Shown here: one piece after another, positions 45,515-57,660 of the stretch
Position numbering within the stretch: the first letter of the stretch is position 1
Layout: the number at the start of each line of letters is the position of its first letter
Assembly: GCF_030272615.1 (NCBI RefSeq)
Contig: NC_081410.1
Span: 126,283,140 to 126,347,139, forward strand
Direction: 5' to 3'
From: Cryptomeria japonica
Taxonomy: Eukaryota > Streptophyta > Pinopsida > Cupressales > Cupressaceae
DNA: 64,000 nucleotides
The notes under the pieces: generated by a model
What the model was told of the DNA's origin: nothing
The model's database searches: none
The model's input: only the letters and a program-made list of their open reading frames with translations
Position numbers and translations under genes: made by a program

Positions 45515-47046
45515 GTTGATACAACAGATAACTAACAAAATGAAAATCCAACATTTTACATCTTCCTCTTCCCTAATTCAGTGAAAACTTCAGGAGAGGT
45601 TGAGGTTCTAATCCATAGAGTTTGTTGTGGCTCTTCGCTTGGCATAGAGGCTTTGGCTCAACCTCCATCTTGCTTGTACATGGCAGTGACACCTCACCTC
45701 ACCAATCTCATCCAATCCTATATTTTCTGCTGCACCCACATTCTCTAATGCCTACCTTTCAAAATCAAGAATCACATCTTTAGTAAATAATGAATGCTGC
45801 TCATCCTACTTTGTCCAATTGCTATAAGGATCAATCTCATCCAAATCAATGAGCTCTTTGATTTGTCCTCTACCCTTCTTGTGTTCCACCAAAGGTTGTA
45901 TTTCACAAAGACAAGGTCATTGAGGTGTTTTTGAGCTAATTTGTTTCTCTTGTTTGTGTGGATGGCCTCAAACAAGCTCCAATTGCACACACAACTTGAT
46001 GCACTACAAGTTTGCACCGCAATCTATCCACCAAGAATCTACAAAATAGAATATTGAAGAGTTAGAAAGCAAAGTCGAAACACATTTTATCAAATTATCA
46101 ATAGCATTATATATGAAATTTATAACATGTAAGATGCATGTATAGAAAGACCCCAAATTTTATACTCGGTGTCTGAGTGATTCTTCCTTGATTAGCCAGC
46201 TCTGAAGAAAAAACCTACTCCAAGTCCTCTAATTGTGCAATTCTTGGATAAGGAGTTCTCTCACCTCAATCTGGGGTGTCATTCTTTGAATGCATGTTGT
46301 GGGATCCTCCATAACCTCTTCATTGAATGAACGAATGAATGTTTTTTAATAGCATCCATGAGGCCGAACAGCCTATGGGACCCACAGAAAAAAGGGGGTT
46401 GAGGACGTACTTTGTTGCATAGATGTTCCAATCAATGATCTCCCAACTTGGATGGAATTCGTGGCTGTCTCCCTTGTAATAATTTTGGATGGACTCTTTG
46501 GCCCTATCCATGGCCTCATAAATATATCCCATGGGGTTTTGATTCCCATGTACCAAATGGAGAAATCTAATCAAAGGATTTGACACCTATAATTTACAAA
46601 TACAAAAAGGATAAAGTTACAAATTTATAATGAAAGACTTAAATTAAGAAAATAAAAAATTCAATTTGAATTTAAATTCAAAGTTTTGAGGTTACCTTAA
46701 TGATCTCTTTAGCTCTTTGTGCAAAAAGGTTGTCAAAGGCTATGATTGCAACCTTCTCTCCTTCAAGCTCTTTTGAATATGATGTGTCTAGCTATGCTCG
46801 ACTCACAAACATCTGTTTCAAATAAGTAAACAAACAAATAATGCTTTGCAACATTAGGAAAATTGTTGCAAACTTTGTGACACTTGATCGCATCACCTCT
46901 TTCTCTGGATTGTGAATTCTTATCAAATTAAGAACCCAAGGGTGATTGTAGATAATTTCGGTTATGCTCTTTGTATCATCTACAACTGGTCTCATCCAAT
47001 CAAGTTTGCCTATGTCCTCCAAAACAAGGTCAAGGCAGTGTTGTAA

Positions 47047-49315
47047 CATATACCCCAAATTTTTTCCACAACACGTATTTGTCAACTGCTGGCATGCATA
47101 GATAGTAAATTCTTCTGTTTTGTTTCTCTTCTGAGAAGTCTAATTGTGCATTTGAGTATTTATTATCATACATGCAAGAATCATAACCAGGCATATAATT
47201 CACAGCAAAACTAGAACATGAGCTAACTGCAAACTGAAAATGTGCATATTTCTGGGTTTTAAAGAACTTTCTGTGTATAACAGCAGGCTACATGAAATGA
47301 AGAAGTCAAATTTTCTGACCTTTGACATAGAGCTAAACAGGGAATACAAGTCTGCAATCTTTTTTCTTAATGACTGCCAGCAGTGAAAGCTACAGGAGTA
47401 AGCTTCATGTTTCCTATCACTCCAAGGTCAGCGCTCCAGGGTCTTAAAGTGGAGCCTGAACATCTGCAACAGCAGCAACCAAACCCAGATCTACTTCCCA
47501 ACTCCTCAAACTACTTTAAATGCCCTTTGCAACCACTTCAAGGTCCACGCCAAGCCTGAGAATTGTCAATCAAGCTCCCATGCCACTCTGCAACAGTCAT
47601 ATGCCCCTCCAAATTTCCAGTTAAACCGGCTTTTGGTTAATAACCTGCACCTTCATGTTGACTATCTCAAAACCTTCATTCACCTCGAAAAAACCAAGGA
47701 TTTTATGTTTGCAAATTGCAACCCTTGTTACCTGCACCATTATTCACACAGCCAGGTCTCTAGTGGTTTATTCAGTAGTAAGAATGCTCAGAAGAACTAA
47801 ATCTGCACTCCAGCTCATATTTTCCACCACACCAGCCATCTCATGCCATGGTAGTGGCTCTAGGAGAAAGTCAATCCTCGGAAAAAATTCCAGTCGTCCA
47901 ATACCCTGCTCACAACCCCATTTCTCTGATATGAGAATGTTCATGCCTAGCTCTAAATGGAGAGGCACCATTTTAACAAAAAATCACTGCCATTCAATGA
48001 AAATAACAGTGCCCAGCAATAACACAACTCCACGCCTATCCCCAAAAGTGGAAACAGTGCCAAACATCACCAAGATTCACTGCTAACAATTCCTCAGATT
48101 TAAAATCAAGCAAACATAAAATACCAAAAAGGTCTTCATAGTCTGAAAGAACTTGGAAACCAAAGAAGCTCCAAATAAATGCTCTGTCCAATCCTGTAAA
48201 CCCCAGCAAAGTGTTGTCATTATGATCAGATTAACGAATAAGCAGAAAATAGTACAACACAGTGAGCAAAGAACACATCATTTATCCTGGGAAAACCCTC
48301 CTACTTGAGGGAGAAAAACCCAGCAGTAATATATCTCTCATATATTAGAAAGTGCAGGATAAGAACAGAAAACTGCTATACAATCAGGCCACATACAAGG
48401 CTAGTTTGATACAATAAATAAGGCACCTCTCAGATGCAAAGACACTCGAGCAATAGATGAAGAAACGATCTGTTGAAGATGGCAAACTCCTTCCTGAGAA
48501 CATGTGAACGTCTGCTTTGCTCATGATGATCGAATTTAGGAAATGAATGAATTACTAAATGAAGGAGAATGATTTCCTATATATACATCATTGGCACCCC
48601 TTCATAAGAAGTCGGCCTTTACTCAAGAGGGACGACTTTACACAATAAATAATATGTATTTGATTAAATGCATCATTTAATGGAGGTGCCAATTTACAAG
48701 GTCGGCCTCAGCAATTTTATAAGTGATTTAAGGGAGAAAGAAATGTCCCACAGCTATTATATCAACACAAAGAAGCACCTACGATCACGCCAGTTCAAAC
48801 TATGTCCAATCCTCTCTGTTTTCACTCCCAAACTAAGTAGAAATTTACTTGCAATAAAAAATGAAAAAACTATAAAGATCTTCATTTTGCTCGGAAAACT
48901 GAATCAAAACCCCTGAGTAAATCATCACATTTGAGCCACCAGCATAGCCTCTGTGTGAGACTATCAACAATCACCCAAAGAGGATTTTAAACCACCACAG
49001 ATGATCTTCTTCTTGAAGATTTTCGTCCTCAAGGAGTTCCTGGAGAAACTCCAGCAATATATCCTTCACCAAAATGTTCACACAGTTTGCAAATGAGCTC
49101 TAAATTCTCTTTTTTATATATATCACAAACTTCAATCACAAACTACTATTTATGTACTCATTTTGTTTGTGTCAGGAACCTGTTATCATTGTCATGTACA
49201 CATTGCATATTGCAATAAATGCTCTATTTCCAAAGTTATATTGTACTTGGTATTTCTATGTTCTGAAAGTTACAATTCGTTCACTCTGTATGTAAGTAGC
49301 ATAATCCTACCCAAG
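47047..49315. mobile_element. insert of unknown type within the hAT transposase
   Basis: Transposase homology stops after 'TPCIA' at about 49316 and resumes with 'HCLDLVLED' at about 47047, so some 2.3 kb came in between. The insert starts TGTTGTAACA and ends AAGTAAACA on the plus strand, but no clear TSD or long terminal repeat was seen. It is not a GT-AG intron on the coding strand. Its body is weakly GC-richer than its surroundings and has a 143-codon plus-strand open frame (47655-48086) without recognisable similarity. It is itself interrupted by the solo LTR at 48212-48767. Confidence 0.5.
48212..48767 (-). mobile_element. solo LTR, 556 bp, Copia-like
   Basis: The unit runs TGTTGTCATTA...ATATCAACA with a perfect 5-bp TSD, CAAAG (48207-48211 and 48768-48772). 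The block 'CCTGGGAAAACCCTCCTAC' to 'GAGAAAAACCCAG' (48285-48322) matches the LTR of the Copia fossil at 33236-39056, so a Copia origin and minus orientation are likely. Confidence 0.88.
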
Positions 49316-49673
49316 TAAACATGCTATGCAAGGTGTCCAAAAAGGTGTCTTATGTTTGTCTTGGATCAATCTCCAAGCTGCCACATTAGTAATGATTTGT
49401 ACCACATTTTCGGTACCCACCTCCATGGCAACTTCCTCAAATTTTTGTGCATTTTTTACTTTGTTAGAGACATCATTCGATTTCAAAAAAATCACCTCAC
49501 CATTTGAAGCTACAAAAAATTGATAATGGTGCAGTTTTTTCCATTTGTCCATCCATTTGAAAGAAAAGTGCAGCCATATTTTTTCCATTGCTTTTTGTTC
49601 TTCCACTATTAGCTTTGCCTTTTCGGTTGCTTTCGTGAACAACTTACGAGTACAAAGTGGAAGTACAATATTA

Positions 49674-51278
49674 ATTTTTTTTTTGTCGGTAATGAGAGTT
49701 TATTATTAAAAATAAAACAGTCTACATCTTGCATGAGAAAGTTTAACTTCCAGCCACGCAAAAAAACCACCCATCCAAACCACCCATTTAAACCAAAACC
49801 TACCAACCAAAACACCCTTCCAAACCATCAACCCCAAACCCATTACATGATCAATTTGAGCTCCAAAATTTGCTCATTTAAACAGTTACAGTTCAGATTT
49901 AACAAGGAAATTAAAAACCTTATTCACTGTCTGATCACTTTACATACATGGATTAACCCCGCCCGAGCATATAAACAAAAACCATTAAATCTTACGGAAT
50001 TTTAGCTTGAACTACCCGGGATTACTGCTAAAGCTTGCTCATCATCTGCCTTACTCTTCCTCGGCTGCAGCTTTCTACGCTCCACGAGCCCCGCCTCCTC
50101 TTTGACTTGGTTCAGAGCCGCCTCAACCTCCATCAGCTGCACAAAAACCTTCAAAGCTTCCCAACCTCATCTCGCCTCCTCTCTGCAATGTGCCTTGTAT
50201 TGCCCTTCAGGCCATCTAACAAATGGAATGCATCCATCGAAAACTTCATGGTGTAAATTCTCAATTCCCTCTCTCAAATCGAAACCCTCTCCAGGTTTCT
50301 CCCATTCCAAGATTGAATCCATTCTCAAAAGGTATTCCTGCAGGACTACAGCCTCCATTACCTGCTTAACTTGCTCCACTGAATTCTCTAGGTCCAAGAC
50401 CCACGCCATAATCAGGGAGTGTACATCCATGTTCGTTCGGTATCTATGTCTCAAATCACCAAATGAGTTGCCCAGAATCAACTGTACACACTTCACCAGT
50501 CTGTCATCCTTAAACAAAAACATTCCCTTCAACCTCCTTTCTGATACAGAGCCAAAGAAGGGACAGTTTTTTCTCTTTTTTCAGCGTAAAAATTTCTTCC
50601 ATGGCTCCCAGTTTCAACAATGGTACCACCTTACTTCAAACCCATTATAGGCAAATAATACCGCCGAGACCAATAAAAGTTACTTCTCAAAGAGCTACCA
50701 CCGATTCCAAAAAAACCTCTTCCATAAATGCACTGTACAAACCTTTCCCCGCCACCTTTCTAAAACCTGTATAAATGCACTGTACAATACTGCCCATTTA
50801 GAAAGTTTATCCGCTTCCACATTCCCCATTCTTCTGATGTGGCTAATTCTAAAGTCTTCAAAGGTTGCCAACTCTTCTACTATGGTGGAAATTGTATTCT
50901 GAAGATACCACACATCAATATTTCCCCTCATAATTGCTTAGAGTTATGATTAGGGAGTCCCCTTCTAAGTGTATTCTCTGAGCTCCCAGCATCTTGCCAA
51001 ATCTTATTGCTGCTAAAGCCGCTGATGCTTCAGTCGCATTGATCGTCCCCACCTCCAATTTCTTCGCCCCCAAAGCCAAAATGTTGCCATTCCAATCTCG
51101 AGCAATGAAGCCTGCCCCTGACGGTCCAAGATTTCTTTTTGAAGCTCCATCAAAGTTAACCTTCCACCACCCCTCCAATGGTTTTTCCCATGCAATATCA
51201 ATGGACACACTTGGAGCTGAACAACATTTTAATCTTTAAACAAAAGAAAATAGTCTAAATTAATGAACATAAATTACT
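49674..51278 (-). mobile_element. 5'-truncated LINE inserted in the hAT element
   Basis: A T-run at 49674-49684 marks the A-tail of a minus-strand LINE. Imperfect flanks AAGTACAATATTA (49661-49673) and AAGTATAATTTA (51279-51290) could be its TSD. The body holds RNase H and a C-terminal stretch; no endonuclease or polymerase is present. The 5' limit may be nearer 51240. Confidence 0.7.
49990..51208 (-). pseudogene. LINE RNase H plus C-terminal extension, broken
   Basis: RNase H motifs are 'WWKVNFDGASKRNLGPSGAG', 'INATEASAALAAIRFGKML', 'IHLEGDSLIITL' and, after a frameshift near 50915-50935, 'ISHIRRMGNVEADKLSKWAV'. Further downstream 'LENSVEQVKQVMEAVVLQEY' and 'GIENLHHEVFDGCIPFVRWP' are open for 121 codons (50532-50167). 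One stop later the same frame continues with the Glu-rich 'LKVFVQLMEVEAALNQVKEE' and ends near 49990. The part after RNase H is predicted to be partly helical or coiled coil and matches no domain I know. Confidence 0.75.
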
Positions 51279-53039
51279 AAGTATAATTTAGCATAAATTA
51301 ATCGACCTCCCATTCAAGTCTTTACGAGAAGGCGCATTGTAGTTTTTCCCTACCAAATTCTCCCAATGAGGACTATGCACAACATTGAAAGGAATTTTGT
51401 TGAAGTACCAAAAACTAGAACATGCCATATTTGTTTTTTCATGTACCTCCTTGTTCCACCCTATAGCTTCTAATGATGGTTGTGCACTAGGTGTGTTTTT
51501 GGGCACAAAAAAACTATGTGGCGTGTATGTAGGTGTAGGCACTGGCACTTTACTTGAAGTAAATAAAGTGGAGGCTGATGTGCTTAGAATGCGTGGACCT
51601 CAAAAAGAGCCCACTATGCTTTTGACATGTCGTATCTCCATCTTATTCTAGTTGCACTTGAGGACCATGATCATTAGATATGGATGCTACTATGGCTGCC
51701 CTTTTCTTCACTCTTTACAATTTATTCTATTATGTCAATGCAAGGTGGCAATTCATCTCTCTTTTTATCTCTTTAGTGGTGTTGATATAGGGTTTGACAT
51801 CATGATGAGTAATGCTTGCAAGATGGTATTTGAGGCTATATATGTCTTCATGATATAATTTTGTGTATCTCGTGCAAACAATTGTCTGTGGTATTGGTCC
51901 TTCTACGACATATTTCTAGGTAGGGTCTCTAGCTCCAATAGGACGAGTACTTGTAACTGGTAGTGACACCGATTGGGCAGAGCTTGAGTCTGAACCTATC
52001 CAAAAACTTCTCAAGGTGTCATTATATTATGTATTTAACCTACACATCAAAGTGAAAGCACAACCTTTTAATTTTTAAAGACAAAAAAAAAACCTAAATT
52101 CAACATAAATCACTAAAAAATCAGCATAAAATTAGTTTAGATTAATACAAATTTCTTTAAATTAGCAAAAAATTAATATAATCTTAAAATTCTGAACATT
52201 TGATTCCAAGAAAAAAAAGGTTAATAAAAAAGGTGTGTATGCAAAATATAGTGAATGCTTAAAAAAAATCAGTATAAGTGATTAAAAAATGGTGATGAAT
52301 CCAATATTTTGGAATTTAAATGCAAAAATATTACTAGTTTTAGCAAATAATAACTTTTGTTATAACCCAGATGGTGGATTTTGCAGCCAAAATGAAGTAA
52401 AATGTTTTAAGAAGAACAAAAAATGAAAAAGAGAATTTACGGGTCTGCCTTTCAAATTTGCCAAAAAACCCTTTTAGATCTTCTCTTTGAGATGCAAAAG
52501 CGCTTTGAATGCTGCGTTCAAAGAGGGAAGGGCATTGGAGGTTTAGCACAGCAGAATCACACTTTTCTGGAGTGCTTTTTGGTGTTTTTGGTCTGTTTTT
52601 AACCTGATGTGCTTTTTAGGAACTGCTTGCGATTTTTTCCCTCGGACTCACCGAGTTTCTAGTGAGTACTTGGCAAAAAATCAGCGAGTACATGCCAGAA
52701 ACTTGACGAGTTGCTCTCTCAAGTTTTTTTGGCGAATACTCCGTGAAATAAACTTGGTGAGTACTCGCTGAGTCTGCAATCTATGCTGTGAGGAGCAATC
52801 ATATTGTTATTTGATGGCATACAAACCTTCTTGGGATCATCATTTGACTTGACTTTTGTTTTGTTGTTTGTTGGGGCAAGTTGATTGCTTCACTTTGACT
52901 TGAACCATCATTTGCTTGAGCCAACCCTCTTTCCTTGATTTCTTTTTTGGGTCAGTCTTCTTTGCTTTTGACATAATGATATAAAATTTAAATGACATAG
53001 CACTCAATGTTTGATCATATGATTTGGATAAAGTTTCTA

Positions 53040-53558
53040 CTATTGCTTAACTAACACACACGCACACGCACACGCACACGCGCGCGCGCACATACATGCG
53101 CACACGCACACGCGCACACATGCACACACACTAAATAGTCCTCCTTGATGCGATCTCCCAAATTTTGGAATTTTTTTCCCACCCCCATGATTGTCCACTC
53201 CTCTCACACACGCAAACATATATTTAATAGTCCTCCTTGATGCGATCTCCCAAATTTTGGAATTTTTTTCCCACCTCCATGACTGTCCACTCTTCTTCCC
53301 CAATACCTTGAACTTGGAGAAATGCTGAGAGTTCTCTGAAAGCAGCGCAATGAGTTTGGCAGGGGCCAAATTTGTCAAGATGGCTCTCTTTAAGCTAAAC
53401 CTGCTACCATCAGGTTTGTGAGGGTACAAGCATACCCCACAACCCTGTTCTTTGTTCAGCTCTGCTTGTTTTGACTGTCTGAATGCATGCTTCTTTTTTG
53501 TCTTGTTAGTCTTGTGATTGACTTGTTGATTTTGAGTGCTTAGTGTGCTTGGTCTCAA
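53040..53558 (-). CDS. unrecognised 172-codon ORF ending in a CA-repeat tract
   Basis: The N-terminal 90 codons have mixed composition ('GCGVCLYPHKPDGSRFSLKR', 'ILTNLAPAKLIALLSENSQH'). The middle carries two copies of a segment around 'NSKIWEIASRR', and the C-terminus is a Cys/Val/Ala run encoded by the microsatellite. No family was recognised. The last third is certainly repeat-derived. The first part might be a fragment of a transposon or host gene. Confidence 0.2.
   Translation of the reverse strand: MRPSTLSTQNQQVNHKTNKTKKKHAFRQSKQAELNKEQGCGVCLYPHKPDGSRFSLKRAILTNLAPAKLIALLSENSQHFSKFKVLGKKSGQSWRWEKNSKIWEIASRRTIKYMFACVRGVDNHGGGKKIPKFGRSHQGGLFSVCACVRVCVCACMCARACACACACVLVKQ
53052..53130. repeat. 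(CA)n/(CG)n compound microsatellite
   Basis: The tract is made of ACAC, ACGC and CGCG units with few interruptions. Confidence 0.95.
53134..53296. repeat. 92-bp tandem duplication next to the microsatellite
   Basis: Some 71 bp ('ATAGTCCTCCTTGATGCGAT' onward) at 53135 recur at 53227 with about three differences. The spacer between them is again CA-rich, so the duplicated unit probably included part of the microsatellite. Confidence 0.9.
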
Positions 53559-53668
53559 TAGGAGGGTGTTACAAAATATTTAATGAGTTTTATCTGATCC
53601 ATTTTGGATCACGTTTAATATGAGACCACCATTTATCTTGAAACTAGTTCACTTTTGTGAAGTACAAC

Positions 53669-55333
53669 TGTAATGTCCTCTACTAGGTTTAGGCAAGTTG
53701 TAGCCATAATTAAACTATTTCAAGATACTTATGACTCAAACTAAATATATTAGGAGACAATTCCACCTTAACATGCTTCAAATCAGTGATATTCCGCAGC
53801 CCAATCAACTATTAATAAATAAATTGTTCATCTATCATACATCCATAGTTCTTAATGCAAGTGTCAACCCAATTGTAATGTCTCCTATTAGGAACATCTC
53901 CTTTACCAACTTCTTAAACACAGACAGTCATAAACAGGAAAAACATATTTTTCTTCCTAATATTAACTTAAGAATTCTTCTGATTTATATTCTAATGTTT
54001 ATTTGTCTGATCAAAGCATTAATTTTATATATATATATATATATATTCATATATTTTCATCTATTTTCATCTATTTTCAGATATTATTAGTATAGTTCTT
54101 AAAAATATTATAATAATTATAATCAGTTTATTATTGCCTACAATTATATTATTATTAAGTTCTGCGTAAGAACATTATCGTACCTCATCTATTAAGCATT
54201 CATATTAAACACATCCCATGCATACCAACAAAAACAAAGATGTTACTGCCTGTAACTTAATAACATTTCTGATCTGATCTGGACGATCTTCCTGATTATT
54301 ATTATCTCCTATCTTCCCGTCCTCCTACCCTCTACAAATTTCATTTACAATCACCATATATATGGCTAATTAATTCTGAAGAGACATATCGTTTTTGAAA
54401 ATAGAGATCTCTTTGAAAAGAGACACATCCTCTCCTTTTTCTAATCGCTTCCACATCATGATTATTTGTTTTATATATGACGGTGTAATCGCACCTTTCT
54501 GTTTTGTTTATTTTTCTTAACGAAACTTAACTAATAATTTCGGTGTGCTTTTGCTTAAATTAGATTCCCACATATCGACCAACCTTGATGGAACACCAAA
54601 AAGTCAATTGTCACATAAACATAGAATTACTTATTAGTTTGAGAAATCTCCTTAATGAACCGGGCTTTATTTGCTGAACTGAAACATCCAAATGTAATGC
54701 TTACTCATGTTAGTACATTGAGCCATATCTCGATACCATTATTAATTGAAATTTTTTTAATGGGTTTAATAATGATAACAATATAAATATGGGAATGGAG
54801 ATAATCATTATATGGATTTGTTACATATACGTTCACGTAAGCAAACAAACCATACGTTGTACTGTCTTTACTTCTTAATAAATTGGTTTATTTCAATCTA
54901 TGAGTCTGTATAATATATTAGTGATCAGATAAATATATTAATAATTGATAATAATTATTCTTAATTAATTAATTAATATAAAATTATTAATTAAATAATT
55001 ACTGTTAATAGTGTATTTATATTCTTGGAAATAATTTTTTATTTTATTTAAGTATTTTAAATATATAAATTGTGTTTACTATTAAGGATATGTAAATTAT
55101 GTTTATAATTTATAATATATAAATTAGGTTTATAATATAATATTAATTTATTTTTATTTGATTATTTCAAGAATATTATAAGTAATAAATATAAATAAAT
55201 ATTCATTAAATAATAATATTTAATAAATAAATAAATTTCAAATAATCATTCGTTGTTAATTATTATAGTGATCAATAATAATAATAATTGCTTCATTTGG
55301 GATATACATAACGATCAAGGAGGGGACATGACA
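53669..55333. mobile_element. solo LTR, 1665 bp
   Basis: The unit starts TGTAATGTCCTCT and ends GAGGGGACATGACA, imperfect inverted ends, and is flanked by a perfect 5-bp TSD, ACAAC (53664-53668 and 55334-55338). It contains no coding region, is very AT-rich, and holds a short (TA)n run at 54028-54047. Its ends resemble those of the solo LTR at 43947 and of the fossil ending at 29398, so a common lineage is likely. Confidence 0.85.
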
Positions 55334-55338
55334 ACAAC

Positions 55339-57439
55339 ACTATAACAAAGGAAACAATTTATTTGTTTCTTTTCCGATATTTCTTATTCTCATAATATAA
55401 ACAAATTCAATTTGTTTCTGACAATTGTGATAATTATGTTATGACACTTAGAAGAGAGTTAGCTTGAAAATTCTGAAGCCGTTGTTTTATGTTGATTTGT
55501 GCTTTATACTGTCAATTATAGGAAATAAACTTAATCTGAACATGGCACACCGATTTGAAGTTAGACATGTCAAACATGGGACTTCGTAAATTTGCAAATG
55601 CTTCATGTTGGTTTTCTGAAATTATGAATAGTTATTGCAAGGACTTATTTATTTTATTAACTTCACCCAAAACATATGAGATACTTTTGATCCCTTGATT
55701 CTCATTGACATTAGCTAAATCTCCTTGGATCTCGTTCTTCTTTGGCTGGCACTACTTCTCATCATACATGTTTAATTTAGTTTTGGGCTTGTATAGCACA
55801 GAATGCAAGAAGGTAGATTATAAAGATGCCTTTGAGCTTCTCTGGGTCCTCTAACGTTTAGCATTGTATCTACAATATTAATAATTTTTCTCTTAGTATT
55901 TTGAACTTTGAGTTTTGCTGGTTATCTCTGTCTGTCTCTGTCTCTCTCTGCTGTACCCCCCCTTTCCCCACTATTCTCTTTTACTTCTGTTCCTTTTCAT
56001 ATACACGACTTCATATTATATCACATAGTTTTCCATTTGATATATGTTCTTTCCGATTTCCACAGATTTCTCATTTCAAGTCTTCTAGATTTGCATTGTA
56101 CTTTGTTACAGAGCTGATGATTTTGCATCCTTTGTTAGGTTCTGTAATTCTTGATTTTTTTAGTTACTATTGTACTTTCCTTGCACAAATAGAGTGGGGT
56201 TTTAATCATCTACTGTTTAAGAATTAGCTCATCTCCTATAACCCTGTACAGCTCAAATTCTTTAGTTAGTCTTTCCCGCTTTTTCGTTGAAACTCTTTCT
56301 TCTTGGGCACATACTATCTCACAGCATTCATTATTTATTTAGATTGTTCTTGTATAGCCTAGAACCTATGTTGCTAGTTTGGGTTTGCAATAGAATGAAT
56401 TGTTTTCTCCAGGCTTGGCATGGCCAGGTACAGCTATATATATATATATATATTTATATATAATATTATTGAAATATTCATAATTACCAAAAAAAAAGGT
56501 ACGCATAGTTCATTGGTTCAATGTCAAATGTCAATAGAAAATGAATATTACAATCAATAATATTTATATTGCTCTCATCAAGAGCATCAAAGTCAACATA
56601 TGATTCTTTGAACCGGCCATAACACCACTCCCACTAACCATGTCATATGGATTTGAAGAGACTAAGGCAAGCTGTGCCATAGAAATGTCTAAGTTAGCAC
56701 AGTTAGGGCTACATCTCAATTCCTCATCACCCCCTCGTTGTAATTGAGTTATTTATGTGACGAGATGCAAATTACAATACACAAAGATCAAATTCTCAAC
56801 TTTTTTTGTTGCTAATTGTTTGTGCTTAATTGAATGGAGAAAGGAGCATGTATTTTAATTCTGCTTAGTCAAAGAAATTATAGCTGGTTGAAATTGTATA
56901 GAAACTCAATACAACATTTGCAATTGTAAAATGTAATATATAGCAGTGAGAGAAAAAAATGTAAAAAAATAAAAAATGCATATATGAGATAGAAGTTTTA
57001 TTGCAGTAAACTACAAGTAAATAGAGCCTTGGTCATGGATGTACCACCATTCATGAACATGTTTCTTATTCTTGTCTCAAAGAGGGAAAGCTTTGATTCT
57101 TTGAGAATATAGAGTTGCTAAACTCAACCAAGACAACATTATGTGCATTTGTATTTGGGAATATTATTCTGAATGCAGCCATGTACCCACCAAAAACCTC
57201 TTGATTTCTATACGGTGCTACCCTACTTGCAAGGAAAGTGTTTTTGTGCTGTAATATTTTGGGAACAATGCAAATGTTAGGAGATGCAATGGTTTGATCA
57301 TCTTTTTCTACCAGTCATGAATGATTATGTGCTTTCTTTTGAAATATGCTTCTGTGGGGTCATTCTCCTTGGGTTCTATATGGTTCTTATTTTTTCAATC
57401 ATAATCATGGTTGATCCATTTTAACATACCTAATTATAC
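55339..57439. other. no recognised gene
   Basis: AT-rich sequence with short frames only. A CT-rich stretch at 55925-55980 and a (TA)n run near 56433-56462 stand out. No terminal repeat was found. Confidence 0.45.
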
Positions 57440-57660
57440 TCATGACGGGCTTTGTGAAACTCAAATCATATTCCACACAAGCCCATCATCCATCATCTAA
57501 TTAAAGTCATTGCAATGTACCCTCAAATGGGTCTTATGGATGGAAGAATTGCAAAAATAGACTACTAATTAAAGTCGTTGAAATGTACCCTAAAGGGGTC
57601 AGTGAAAGATTCAAACTTCATTACCAAAATCCTCATGATGGGCTTTGTGAAACGAGTTGT
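57440..57660. repeat. small overlapping direct repeats
   Basis: 'CTAATTAAAGTC.TTG.AATG' occurs at 57497 and 57565 (68-bp step), and 'GGGCTTTGTGAAAC' occurs twice, around 57447 and 57639. They look like the remains of nested local duplications. Confidence 0.7.

Larger units (their letters stand above)
45772..52010 (-). pseudogene. hAT transposase (BED, DUF659, hAT-C), broken
   Basis: In order on the minus strand: a BED-type finger near 52010-51750 ('CTRYTKLYHEDIYSLKYHLA', with key residues already lost); the start of DUF659 near 51430-51300 ('IPFNVVHSPHWENLV', 'NYNAPSRKDL'); more DUF659 at 49642-49307 ('NVVQIITNVAAW', 'TPFWTPCIAC'); then 47060-46792 ('HCLDLVLEDIGKLDW', 'IYNHPWVLNLIR'), 46586-46320 ('MGYIYEAMDRAKESI') and the hAT-C dimerisation end at 46017-45772 ('ASSCVCNWSLFEAIHTNKRN', 'LNDLVFVKYN'). 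Stops and frameshifts occur throughout and insertions split the gene twice. The gap before 49642 may also contain an original intron. Confidence 0.85.
43691..52785 (-). mobile_element. decayed hAT DNA transposon with TIRs and 8-bp TSD
   Basis: The left end CATAGTTGGCAGACTCGG and the reverse complement of the right end, CATAGATTGCAGACTCAG, agree at 15 of 18 sites. The flanks CTATGAGG (43683-43690) and CTGTGAGG (52786-52793) are an 8-bp TSD with one change. Inside, on the minus strand, are remains of a BED/DUF659/hAT-C transposase. Near the right end words such as GAGTACTC and CGAGT repeat, as in hAT subterminal regions. The 9.1-kb length includes a solo LTR (43947-45514), an insert at about 47047-49315 and a LINE (about 49674-51278). 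Confidence 0.85.

Noticed and set aside
47047-49315. Spliceosomal intron of the hAT transposase
   Set aside because: The junctions on the coding strand lack GT-AG, and the stretch contains a solo LTR and unrelated sequence.
55901-56227. 108-codon frame rich in Ser, Phe and Leu
   Set aside because: It arises from a CT-rich tract; no conserved motif or domain is visible.
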